Below are positions 56,542 to 64,000 of a stretch of 64,000 nt of DNA, piece after piece (positions within the stretch are counted from its first letter, which is position 1; each line of letters opens with the position of its first letter). Origin of the DNA: Psychrobacter sp. 4Bb (lineage in GTDB: Bacteria; Pseudomonadota; Gammaproteobacteria; Pseudomonadales; Moraxellaceae); NCBI RefSeq assembly GCF_002836735.1, contig NZ_PJAS01000056.1, positions 1 to 64,000 of the forward strand, read 5' to 3'. The notes under the pieces are model-generated. The model searched no databases. It was not told the origin of the DNA and was given only the letters and a program-made list of their open reading frames with translations. The translations under genes and the position numbers were made by a program.

Positions 56542-58143
56542 TTATTCAGCAGTTTTTTGTAGCAATGCATAATAAAAACCATCGCCACTCGCGCTATCGA
56601 TTGGCAAGCACTGACGACCGATTGCTTGTTCGATACCCCAGTTGCAATCTTCAGTAAACTCGATCACTACTGCATCATTATGATGAGTGATAAAGTCCTG
56701 CATTTGCTCGACGTTTTCTTGCTTTAAGATAGAGCATGTTACGTACAGCAGATAACCACCAGCTTTGAGTTGTGGCCATAAGTTATGCAAGATATCTGCT
56801 TGCAACAGTGCCGTTTGCTCGATGTCTTCTTCGGTACGCAAGATACTGATATCTGGATGACGGCGAATCACGCCAGTCGCAGTACAAGGAGAGTCCAATA
56901 ATATTGCATCAAACACAGGTTCATTGGTAGCCGCTTTTTTGTTTTTTCCATGCTGCCATCTGGTCGCATCTGCACAGACGATATTAAGCGCGATACTTTT
57001 CTCTGCTTGCTTCAAGTCATGCTGACTCAGATTTAAGCGCTGTAAATTCTCACGAATACGCTCAATACGTGGTGCTTCATTATCAATAGCTGTTACTTTG
57101 ATATCAGTAATCGCAGGTGACGTTTCAGATGATATCTCATTATTGTCTTGTTTCACGTGAAACAACGATGATTCGTCGTTAGCGCTTATAAGCTCTAGCC
57201 AGTGAGCAAGCTTACCACCAGGAGCCGCACAAGCATCTAAAATGTGTATCTCATTATTGTTACTTTCATCACTGTCGCTGTCAGTATTCGCACTTTCAGC
57301 GCTAAGCTTAGCCATTAATGCTTGATTAATAATCGGCGCAGCTAGTTGCGCATGCATATCTTGAACGCTAGCCGTTCCTAAAGTGAAATCAGGCAAAGCG
57401 TTAACGGCTGTGCTTTGATGCAGTCTAAGACCTTTGGTTGATAGCGTGGTAGAAGTGGCAGACCCTGATGAGTTTGCTACCTTAAAACCAGTCGTTAGCT
57501 CAACGATATCTGCATCAATTTCTGCGCCATCCAATGCATGCTGATAACCCTCTACCGAAGTAACCGAAGAGTTCACTCGTAAAAACATCGGGGCTGGTTG
57601 GCGCAAGCCTTGTGTCAGCTCATCATACTGTTCGCTCCAATCTTGTTTAAGCTGATAAGCGAGCCAATTCGGTAAGCTATGCTTTTTATCGCATTTCTTA
57701 CGGAATTTGCTTGGATTCTTGGCGACTTTACGCAAAATAGCATTTACTAAACCAGTCGAATGAGCGAACTCAATTTCTTTGGCAGCCTCAACGGTTTCGT
57801 GAATGGCAGCATGGTCAGCCACTTCTAAATATAGCAACTGTACTAAGCCGACTTGAATAGTGGTACGCACTTCAACTTCGTCGATAGGGTTGTCTGCTAA
57901 GCTATCGAGCAAACGTGCCAGCGCATGCCACTGGCGCAATGTCGTGAGCAGTAACGCATGAGCAAAGCCTTTGTCACCATCGTGCAGACTATTCAGTAAC
58001 GGGTCAAGGACGCTTGAGAGCGACTGACCATTTTGAATAGCCAGTAAGGTACGAATCACACGCACGCGTACGCTGCCATTCATAATAAGATTGCTTGATG
58101 GTTTGAGCTTATTGTTTCTAGGCGCAGTACTGTTTTGTCTCAT
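56542..58143 (-). CDS. rsmB: 16S rRNA (cytosine-967-C5)-methyltransferase
   Basis: 533 aa. NusB-like N-terminal domain (about 20-160), then the methyltransferase domain with DACAAPGGKLAHWLE (SAM site), the LLDSPCTATGVIRRHPD motif with its catalytic-cycle cysteine, and YVTCSILKQEN with the second cysteine. About 100 residues longer than E. coli RsmB owing to polar insertions near 285-300 and 325-345. The second insertion contains a perfect parS site (57149-57164) in frame as LFHVKQ. Downstream of fmt. Confidence 0.95.
   Translation of the reverse strand: MRQNSTAPRNNKLKPSSNLIMNGSVRVRVIRTLLAIQNGQSLSSVLDPLLNSLHDGDKGFAHALLLTTLRQWHALARLLDSLADNPIDEVEVRTTIQVGLVQLLYLEVADHAAIHETVEAAKEIEFAHSTGLVNAILRKVAKNPSKFRKKCDKKHSLPNWLAYQLKQDWSEQYDELTQGLRQPAPMFLRVNSSVTSVEGYQHALDGAEIDADIVELTTGFKVANSSGSATSTTLSTKGLRLHQSTAVNALPDFTLGTASVQDMHAQLAAPIINQALMAKLSAESANTDSDSDESNNNEIHILDACAAPGGKLAHWLELISANDESSLFHVKQDNNEISSETSPAITDIKVTAIDNEAPRIERIRENLQRLNLSQHDLKQAEKSIALNIVCADATRWQHGKNKKAATNEPVFDAILLDSPCTATGVIRRHPDISILRTEEDIEQTALLQADILHNLWPQLKAGGYLLYVTCSILKQENVEQMQDFITHHNDAVVIEFTEDCNWGIEQAIGRQCLPIDSASGDGFYYALLQKTAE
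57149..57164. promoter_or_regulatory. parS site (perfect), inside rsmB
   Basis: TGTTTCACGTGAAACA, identical to the canonical parS, within the rsmB coding sequence. Confidence 0.92.
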
Positions 58144-58208
58144 TAAATTTCATTTCCTTGACGTATGATCGATAGCGTCTTGTGCAAGTAGGTTAAATAT
58201 AAGTAGCG

Positions 58209-59279
58209 TTATTTTGTTTCTGACATAAATTGATCGCCGTCATTTAATTGGTTGCCATGGCAAACTTGTTCAGCTGTCATTGGCTTACCACCTGCAAACT
58301 GCAAGTGAGTAATGGCTAAAGTGGTGGCTGATGATTCAGCGTCACTCTCTTTACCACAAGCGACTAAGATCGCTTTTCGTCCGACACTGATAACCGTTCC
58401 AGCAGGTTCATTGGTTTGCTGCGATGTATTTACAGGTAAGCTAGCCAACACTTTGACGCGCTGCTCTGCTAGGAAAGTATAAGCACCTGGCCATGGCGTC
58501 AGCCCACGAATTTGGCGTTCAATAGCGGCAGCAGGCTGCGACCAATCAACTTCGCCTTCGGTTTTGACCAGCTTTTCAGCATAGTTAGCTTGACTATCAT
58601 CTTGAGCGATAGCTTGCGCTTGATAAGCAGCTAAATATTTTAGCACCGTACTAATGGCTGTCGCACCAAGTGCAGCCATCTTATCATGTAGGCTAGCAGC
58701 GGTATCATCAGAGGCAATACTTTCGCTAACTTTATAAAGCATGTTGCCCGTATCAAGACCTTTGTCCATCTGCATAATGGTAATGCCGGTCTCATCGTCT
58801 CCGGCCAAGAGTGCACGATGGATAGGTGCAGCACCGCGCCAGCGTGGCAACAGTGAAGCGTGAATATTCAAGCAACCATGAGTAGGCGTCTCTAATACAC
58901 CGATAGGTAGGATCAACCCGTAAGCGGCGACAATCATCACATCTGGCTGATAGGTGCGCAGAGTTTGCCTAGCAGCTAGACCTTCTGCACTAGACTTTTT
59001 AAAAGTGACTGGTTGCTCTACAGCGATATCATGTGTCAATGCAACTTCTTTTACCGCAGAGGCTGACAGTTTTTGACCACGACCTGCTTTACGATCAGGC
59101 TGCGTGTAAACAGCGACTATCTCTATATTCAGCGCTTCTTGCTGATTAATTAACGATTCAAGGCTAATAGCAGCAAATTCAGGTGTACCCGCAAATACTA
59201 CCCTTAATCGGTTAGTAGTTGGGTTATCATGGTCAGTAAGCGAGTTAGATGTATCAAAGGTAGGAGCAGTTGTAGTCAT
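58209..59279 (-). CDS. fmt: methionyl-tRNA formyltransferase
   Basis: 356 aa. N-terminal formyltransferase domain with RVVFAGTPEFA (after an about 25-residue extension), NIHASLLPRWRGAAPIHRAL carrying the Asn-His active site, and a C-terminal OB-like domain (about 235-355). It formylates initiator Met-tRNA. No SD precedes either ATG 59285 or 59279, so the start is ambiguous. The usual partner def is absent; rsmB follows at 65 nt. Confidence 0.95.
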   Translation of the reverse strand: MTTTAPTFDTSNSLTDHDNPTTNRLRVVFAGTPEFAAISLESLINQQEALNIEIVAVYTQPDRKAGRGQKLSASAVKEVALTHDIAVEQPVTFKKSSAEGLAARQTLRTYQPDVMIVAAYGLILPIGVLETPTHGCLNIHASLLPRWRGAAPIHRALLAGDDETGITIMQMDKGLDTGNMLYKVSESIASDDTAASLHDKMAALGATAISTVLKYLAAYQAQAIAQDDSQANYAEKLVKTEGEVDWSQPAAAIERQIRGLTPWPGAYTFLAEQRVKVLASLPVNTSQQTNEPAGTVISVGRKAILVACGKESDAESSATTLAITHLQFAGGKPMTAEQVCHGNQLNDGDQFMSETK

Positions 59280-59606
59280 AATCATGCATTATATAAGGTT
59301 TATTTGTTCATTATAGGTGAGTTTACGGCGCAGTGCCATGATTGTAATGACCTCACTTCATGATAACCAATGACATTATTTGCCTTTATAATATCAAGGA
59401 CATCGAACGTTCTATTTATATCTTTTACAAAACAATTTGGTGTTAATAACCACTCTCTGTAAACAGTAAGCCGTTATTCTGCTATAAATAGAAGGTAACA
59501 CTAAAAATTTTAGACAATTCAACTGTCGTATAATTCACCTACTATATGTAGAAACTTCATTTTTATTTCACTATATTCTTTCGTGTCGAGATAGGGCCAC
59601 GCTTTC
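59280..59606. other. divergent spacer fmt / sensor kinase
   Basis: AT-rich; holds the fmt promoter and a TATAAT at 59529-59534 toward the kinase. No gene seen. Confidence 0.5.
59310..59339 (-). promoter_or_regulatory. promoter of fmt
   Basis: ATGGCA (59339-59334), an 18-nt spacer, then TATAAT (59315-59310). It gives a short leader of about 20 nt without an SD. Confidence 0.45.
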
Positions 59607-62372
59607 ATGCAACAGTTTCAGTCCTTACAGCGCTTATTGATTTTTTATACCTTGTCTCTCACGGTTATGTTACTGCTGTACTATGTCACACTGTTTGATG
59701 GGATGAAAAAACATAGTGAGCAACATAGTATAGACACTTTTTATGCCCTACAGCACAGTATTATTGAGCATGCAGCGCCTGTAGATAGTGAAATAAAAAA
59801 AATCTTAGAACAACCTACTTTTGATCACCTTAGTTATCAGCTGATTTTGATGATGCCTTCTGGGCAGACCTATATTCATCATAATACTCGTCCCAATGAA
59901 TCTGCTTTTTCTACCGTTGCTTTCCCTACCATCGGTACATCAGCTTCTAGCAGCAGCGACCATAGCTCTTATACCGTCAATAGCAATGAACTAACAGGAA
60001 TCATTAATCTAAAAAGCGGACATCAGGTTTATATCGTATTACGCCATGAGCCTTTTGTTGTTGACTGGATATCTTACCGTTATTGGCTTCCTTTGATGGT
60101 CGCCATCGTACTATTTTTCATGGCATTGCTCTATATGCTCAATCGTCGAACCAATTGGGAGCAATTACTGGTTTATACGGATAATTTGAGTAGCCGCGCC
60201 AAAGAATCTTATACGCCGCCGCCGTTTTTACAAAAGAAATCTACTACCGAGTTCATGCTGTTAGGTCATGCGCTAAGTCGCGTCAGCTACCAACTACATA
60301 ATGACTATCGGCGTATCAAAACACTGTCTCATCGTTTAGAACGCTTGGTTGATCAGGCACCCTTACCGATGTTGATGAGTATACGACATGGTCAAATTAG
60401 TTTCTATAATCAGCGCTTTGAGCAAGTATTTACCCCTTCTACCCAGAGAGAGCAGGGCTATGAGCTGACTGATTTTGTTGAAGGGAAAGATGAAGCCACT
60501 CAAATACTGTTAAAAACCATCTCAAATTTACGCGTTACTCGCACACTGATAGTTTATGGCTTGGAGAACAAACAAGCCTACCAACTACACGTGACACCAT
60601 GGTTCGGCGAACATGGGCAAGTTCACGGTTTTACTGTAATTTTTAATAATGTTGATGAAATTTTCCATCAATCTGAACAACTACAGCTGCACAACCAACA
60701 ACTGCAATTACAAATTGATGAATCAAACGAAGCCCAAGCATTTATAGGTCGTAAGTTAAGGTTACCACTAGAGAAGATAATTGATTCGTTGGAACCCATC
60801 GACCCTTTAACATTGACGGCTCAAGGCAAAAAAACTCTAAATACATTGATTACAACCAGTCAAAGCATGTTGACTGTGCTCAATGAGACGCTAGCAACAG
60901 AGGAAGTTGAAGTCAGAAAAACACGTCTAAGTATCGAAACGGTTGATATTTATAAGGTAAGCAAAGAGGTTAGCAATTTAGTCACAAAAGAAATAAGACA
61001 ACAAGGGTTAGAATTGATCTATTTCTTTGCGCCGGACTGTCCTCGTTACATCGAAACTGATTACATTCGACTGCACCATATCCTATTAAACTTATTGAAA
61101 AACGCTATTAGTTTTACAACATCAGGCTATGTCGCGCTCACTGTTGATCGTATACCTGAAGATAAAGTAACGCGAATAAGTAATCAGGATTTAACTCCTA
61201 ACAATGACACGACAGTGCCTGCGCAGACATCTTATTGGATTCGATTTAGCGTAAAAGACACTGGAGTAACTATTACTCCTGAGAGACAAAATCAATTAGT
61301 CAATATCTTGAATCAAAACAGTGAGCAAACCAATCATAACTTAGACGAAGACAGTAATATTGGCTTGAGTGATGCCAATAGCTTTGCTCAGTTACTCGGC
61401 GGTTTTATCGAACTAAGTAATACGGTGGATAAAGAGACGATATTTAGCCTCTACCTTCCTTATCCTCAGACCACTTATCAATCGGTATATCATCGTTGTT
61501 CGCAGCTGCCCCATATTCACCTTATCGCTGTCATCAATCAGCCTCTAGTTGCTGAACATTTACAACGTTTGTGCGAGTACTTAACGATATCCGTGACTAT
61601 CTACAGCACTTTAGATAGAGCTACTGTACAGCAGCTAAAAAATAAATTAAAACAAGATGAGCAAACCGTCATTCCTGTCTTGTTATTAGATTATGAATAC
61701 AGCGAATCCATCACTTTATCAACTCATGCGAGCAACAAGTATAGCGAGCAACAAGAAGCGTTAAACGACCTAGTCACTACGCCTTCGCTACCAAAGATAT
61801 TACTTAGCATGAAACTTGAAAGGCATATACCTTCTACTTTACTAGGCCAATATGATGGATTTTTGACCAAACCCTTGGACGCAAGTTTATTACTTTCTGA
61901 GCTACTACGCTTAACCTTGTTTGCAAGGAAAACGCTAAACATACTGGTCAAACATCAATACGACAGCAGTCTATCTTTTGTAGAAGATATACCTAAGAAA
62001 GAAATCTTGTCTCCACTTATCTTAGTGGTAGAGGACAGTCCTACTAACCAAAAGATAGCCTGCAAGATGTTAAGTAAACTTGGTTATCGTAGCATCGTCG
62101 CAGAAGATGGACAGCAAGCACTTGAGAAGCTCAAAAGCCGACGTGAAGAGATCTCTCTGATTTTGATGGACTGCAGAATGCCCGTTATGGATGGCCTACA
62201 AGCCACACAAGTGATTCGCTCGCAAGGTGATAAAATACCGATTGTGGCGCTAACTGCGAATAACACAGAAGAAGATCGCGAGGCTTGTATGCAAGTTGGT
62301 ATGGACGAATTTTTATCCAAACCCATTAGTAAGAAAGACTTAGAATCCGTTTTGCAGAGTTTTATACAATAA
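59607..62372 (+). CDS. hybrid sensor kinase (GacS/BarA-like) with degenerate kinase core
   Basis: 921 aa inner-membrane protein. TM1 (about 10-28), periplasmic domain, TM2 (about 152-172), PAS-like domain (about 245-350), HisKA-like helix, HATPase (about 470-620), a degenerate receiver (about 640-770) and an intact C-terminal receiver with phosphoacceptor D855 (LILMDCRMPVMDG). At the H-box the sequence is GRKLRLPL: R382 replaces the histidine. The N-box is intact (N495, N499) but G1 is DTGVTI (D551) instead of DxGxG. It probably acts as a pseudokinase or phospho-sink; no Hpt domain and no adjacent response regulator. An S/T-rich stretch lies near 110-125. Confidence 0.85.
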   Translation: MQQFQSLQRLLIFYTLSLTVMLLLYYVTLFDGMKKHSEQHSIDTFYALQHSIIEHAAPVDSEIKKILEQPTFDHLSYQLILMMPSGQTYIHHNTRPNESAFSTVAFPTIGTSASSSSDHSSYTVNSNELTGIINLKSGHQVYIVLRHEPFVVDWISYRYWLPLMVAIVLFFMALLYMLNRRTNWEQLLVYTDNLSSRAKESYTPPPFLQKKSTTEFMLLGHALSRVSYQLHNDYRRIKTLSHRLERLVDQAPLPMLMSIRHGQISFYNQRFEQVFTPSTQREQGYELTDFVEGKDEATQILLKTISNLRVTRTLIVYGLENKQAYQLHVTPWFGEHGQVHGFTVIFNNVDEIFHQSEQLQLHNQQLQLQIDESNEAQAFIGRKLRLPLEKIIDSLEPIDPLTLTAQGKKTLNTLITTSQSMLTVLNETLATEEVEVRKTRLSIETVDIYKVSKEVSNLVTKEIRQQGLELIYFFAPDCPRYIETDYIRLHHILLNLLKNAISFTTSGYVALTVDRIPEDKVTRISNQDLTPNNDTTVPAQTSYWIRFSVKDTGVTITPERQNQLVNILNQNSEQTNHNLDEDSNIGLSDANSFAQLLGGFIELSNTVDKETIFSLYLPYPQTTYQSVYHRCSQLPHIHLIAVINQPLVAEHLQRLCEYLTISVTIYSTLDRATVQQLKNKLKQDEQTVIPVLLLDYEYSESITLSTHASNKYSEQQEALNDLVTTPSLPKILLSMKLERHIPSTLLGQYDGFLTKPLDASLLLSELLRLTLFARKTLNILVKHQYDSSLSFVEDIPKKEILSPLILVVEDSPTNQKIACKMLSKLGYRSIVAEDGQQALEKLKSRREEISLILMDCRMPVMDGLQATQVIRSQGDKIPIVALTANNTEEDREACMQVGMDEFLSKPISKKDLESVLQSFIQ

Positions 62373-62386
62373 ATCTCTAGTGCAAA

Positions 62387-62435
62387 TAAAAAATACCCTA
62401 TCGATATCACTTAATCAAAGTAATATCGATAGGGT
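62387..62435. terminator. terminator between the kinase and ribE
   Basis: ACCCTATCGATAT (62395-62407) and ATATCGATAGGGT (62423-62435) pair perfectly, with ACTT/AAGT inside. On the minus strand a T run follows, so it mainly ends ribE; on the plus strand no T run follows. Confidence 0.85.
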
Positions 62436-62477
62436 CAAAAACTTGGTACGAGGATAATATCTTGATAAGCTTAATTG

Positions 62478-63152
62478 TTATTTCATAAACCCATTATCGG
62501 CCAGAAATGCTTCTGTGATTTGGCTTTGCGGGTTTGGCGCGTTCATACCCTCAGATTGAGATTTATTTAGTAGTCGCTCTAGATAACGAGCCACGATATC
62601 TACTTCAATATTGACTTTATTACCTACTAACCAATGCTTAGCAATGTTAGTCACTTGAGCAGTATGCGGAATGATATTTAGAGAGACAATATTGTCACGC
62701 ACTAAATTGGTCGTTAGACTAATACCATCTACTGTGATAGAGCCTTTGGTTGCTGTATAGTGCGCTAGCTCTGGCGGTATCTCAATCTCAATATAGATAG
62801 AACGAGCATCTTGTTGTAATTTACTAACGACCCCTACTCCATCTACATGACCAGCGACAATATGACCACCAAAACGAGTTGTCGGTAGCATGGCTTTTTC
62901 TAGATTGACGGTATGACCTGCTTTTAACCCTTCTAATGCTGTTCTAGCAATAGTTTCACGTGAGACATCAACAGAGTAGTAGTTGCTTCCGAACTCAACC
63001 ACAGTTAAACAAATACCATTTGATGCAATAGAATCGCCTAGCTTCACATCACTGAAATCTAAGTCATCAGACTCTACCGTCAAACGTATGTCACCGCCTG
63101 TAGCCTGCATAGATTTAACTTTTCCAACGCTTTCTATAATTCCAGTAAACAT
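62478..63152 (-). CDS. ribE: riboflavin synthase alpha chain
   Basis: 224 aa with the tandem lumazine-binding repeats: MFTGIIESVGKV, GDSIASNGICLTV, then second-repeat GHVDGVGVV and KGSITVDGISLTTN. It dismutates lumazine to riboflavin, the precursor of the FMN/FAD used by Na+-NQR. The codons for VSRETI contain an imperfect parS (62952-62967). It lies downstream of ribD with a 430-nt gap; no FMN riboswitch consensus is seen in that gap. Confidence 0.96.
   Translation of the reverse strand: MFTGIIESVGKVKSMQATGGDIRLTVESDDLDFSDVKLGDSIASNGICLTVVEFGSNYYSVDVSRETIARTALEGLKAGHTVNLEKAMLPTTRFGGHIVAGHVDGVGVVSKLQQDARSIYIEIEIPPELAHYTATKGSITVDGISLTTNLVRDNIVSLNIIPHTAQVTNIAKHWLVGNKVNIEVDIVARYLERLLNKSQSEGMNAPNPQSQITEAFLADNGFMK
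62952..62967. promoter_or_regulatory. imperfect parS-like site in ribE
   Basis: AGTTTCACGTGAGACA matches the parS consensus at 14 of 16 positions with the core intact. Confidence 0.5.
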
Positions 63153-63582
63153 ATTACCCTCATCTCATTACTGTATTGCCTTCATAGGCGAATATTTTAG
63201 TTTATCAAATCATCTATCAATTCTTTATCACAATTTGTTCAAATAGCTGACAGTGAAACATCGTTAGACTTGACCTTTAATAGGATAGATTGTGGATAAG
63301 TAGGGATAAATCAATAGAGGTATAGCTAGAACCCGTTATAAATACATAGTTATCCACAATAAATGTAAATTTCTCATGGTACGTGTTGATCTAGAAAGAA
63401 AACAATAAGTTACTGATTTTAAATAGTATTTATTAAAATACTCAAGACAAACATATCTTCTCTGTTTCATGTGAAACAAAGTTATACACAGTTCCATGTG
63501 AAACACGTAAGTTAATAATTGATTTATCCATATTCTAAGCTTTTTTTATAATTTGTGGACAACCTACTTATACGAAGAATAT
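63153..63582. other. DnaA-box cluster with parS-like sites between ribD and ribE (candidate replication-origin element)
   Basis: TGTGGATAA (63291-63299), TTATCCACA (63350-63358) and TTATACACA (63482-63490) are consensus DnaA boxes. TTATCCATA (63524-63532) and TGTGGACAA (63554-63562) each differ at one base. AT-rich DNA around 63405-63450 lies between them. TGTTTCATGTGAAACA (63463-63478) is parS with one change, and a weaker copy is at 63490-63505. No coding frame is supported. Confidence 0.65.
63463..63478. promoter_or_regulatory. near-perfect parS-like site
   Basis: TGTTTCATGTGAAACA: one mismatch to canonical parS (CACGTG core becomes CATGTG). Confidence 0.6.
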
Positions 63583-64000
63583 TTATAAAGGTAATAGGGT
63601 TAATTTGAGATCTGGACCAAGCTGCTGATAATCTTCTATATCAAACCGTAACTGCTGAGCAAGAGACATAGGGTTGAAATCAACCATTGGACGTGCCTGT
63701 CCACCAAGTAAACAAGGTGCTTGATACACGATTAACTCATCTACCAACTGCTGATTCAAAAAGCTACCTGCAACGCTAGCACCTGCTTCTACCAACACGT
63801 CATAGCATTGATGCTCATTAACCAGTTTCGCCAACAACGTCGACAAATCGTCTTCATGCCAATAGATAGTATCTGGATGCCGGCACAGCTGATAATCAGA
63901 CTGCAGGCTGTGCTTTAAACGCTGACGCCTATCAAGTATGACTATTTTGGGATTAGGTATTTTTTCAGGTGGCATTCCCAACTGTTCTGAGCGCACATTG
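63583..64000 (-). CDS. ribD: riboflavin biosynthesis protein RibD, C-terminal part
   Basis: The 5' end lies beyond the window; about 139 codons of the C-terminal reductase domain are present. DVLVEAGASVAGSFLNQQLVDELIVY and APCLLGGQARPM are typical of the RibD reductase domain. The full protein deaminates and reduces the pyrimidine intermediate of riboflavin synthesis. An internal Met at 63996 is not the real start. It precedes ribE on the same strand. Confidence 0.88.
   Translation of the reverse strand, partial: NVRSEQLGMPPEKIPNPKIVILDRRQRLKHSLQSDYQLCRHPDTIYWHEDDLSTLLAKLVNEHQCYDVLVEAGASVAGSFLNQQLVDELIVYQAPCLLGGQARPMVDFNPMSLAQQLRFDIEDYQQLGPDLKLTLLPL

Noticed and set aside
63153..63582. FMN riboswitch before ribE
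   Set aside because: None of the conserved RFN element segments is seen.
1..64000. CRISPR array, prophage or rRNA operon
   Set aside because: No regularly spaced repeats, phage structural genes or rRNA sequences were found.

Overview
The window reads as a chromosomal segment of a cold-adapted Moraxellaceae gammaproteobacterium, most probably Psychrobacter. The base composition is moderate with AT-rich spacers. A complete Na+-NQR operon, a fold-3 HSL-type esterase, monofunctional HisB and a Pseudomonas-like tsaC-dprA-lysM/rsmB-fmt block fit this. The genus is inferred from protein sequence recognition; no 16S gene is present. I see no transposase, integrase, CRISPR array or rRNA operon, and one tRNA (Phe).

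Layout. 1-7.2 kb: thrS and infC (translation), a telA-like gene and rnr. 7.2-10.1 kb: a small membrane protein, an MscS channel with a BON domain, and hisA, all on the minus strand. 10.1-20.1 kb: a long leader, then nqrABCDEF, an SDR, the flavin transferase apbE and the iron maturation factor nqrM. Together these give the whole respiratory sodium pump and its assembly factors. 20.4-26.2 kb: an MFS carrier, then the tesA-ybbA-ybbP lipase/ABC operon. 26.2-27.7 kb: a small AT-rich island with a 31-bp perfect inverted repeat and a two-gene operon of unknown function. 27.8-34.3 kb: avtA, hisH, hisB, a PanM-like acetyltransferase, tRNA-Phe, a DUF4385 gene and gph. 34.3-41 kb: comM, hemN, an SPFH/NfeD pair and two tandem outer-membrane barrel genes. 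41-46 kb: bioF, bioC, dnaK and grpE. 46.4-51.5 kb: an esterase, a metallophosphoesterase, a nucleotide-sugar-epimerase-like protein and an AT-rich patch with two paralogous membrane proteins. 51.5-59.3 kb: tsaC, dprA, a LysM protein, thrC, rsmB and fmt. 59.6-64 kb: a large hybrid sensor kinase without its phosphoacceptor histidine, ribE and the 3' part of ribD.

The right third looks origin-proximal. Two perfect ParB sites (parS) lie at 49120 and 57149, the second inside rsmB. Weaker copies lie in ribE and near 63463. The ribD-ribE spacer holds a cluster of DnaA boxes.

The most interesting signals are: a thrS leader hairpin whose 7-base loop looks like the anticodon loop of tRNA-Thr(GGU); the unknown two-gene island beside the long palindrome; the DnaA-box/parS cluster between ribD and ribE; the pseudokinase; the 15-bp stem-loop just upstream of apbE; and the 1.1-kb structured leader of nqrA. 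Start codons were adjusted from the longest reading frame where a Shine-Dalgarno (SD) sequence and family alignment favoured an internal start.
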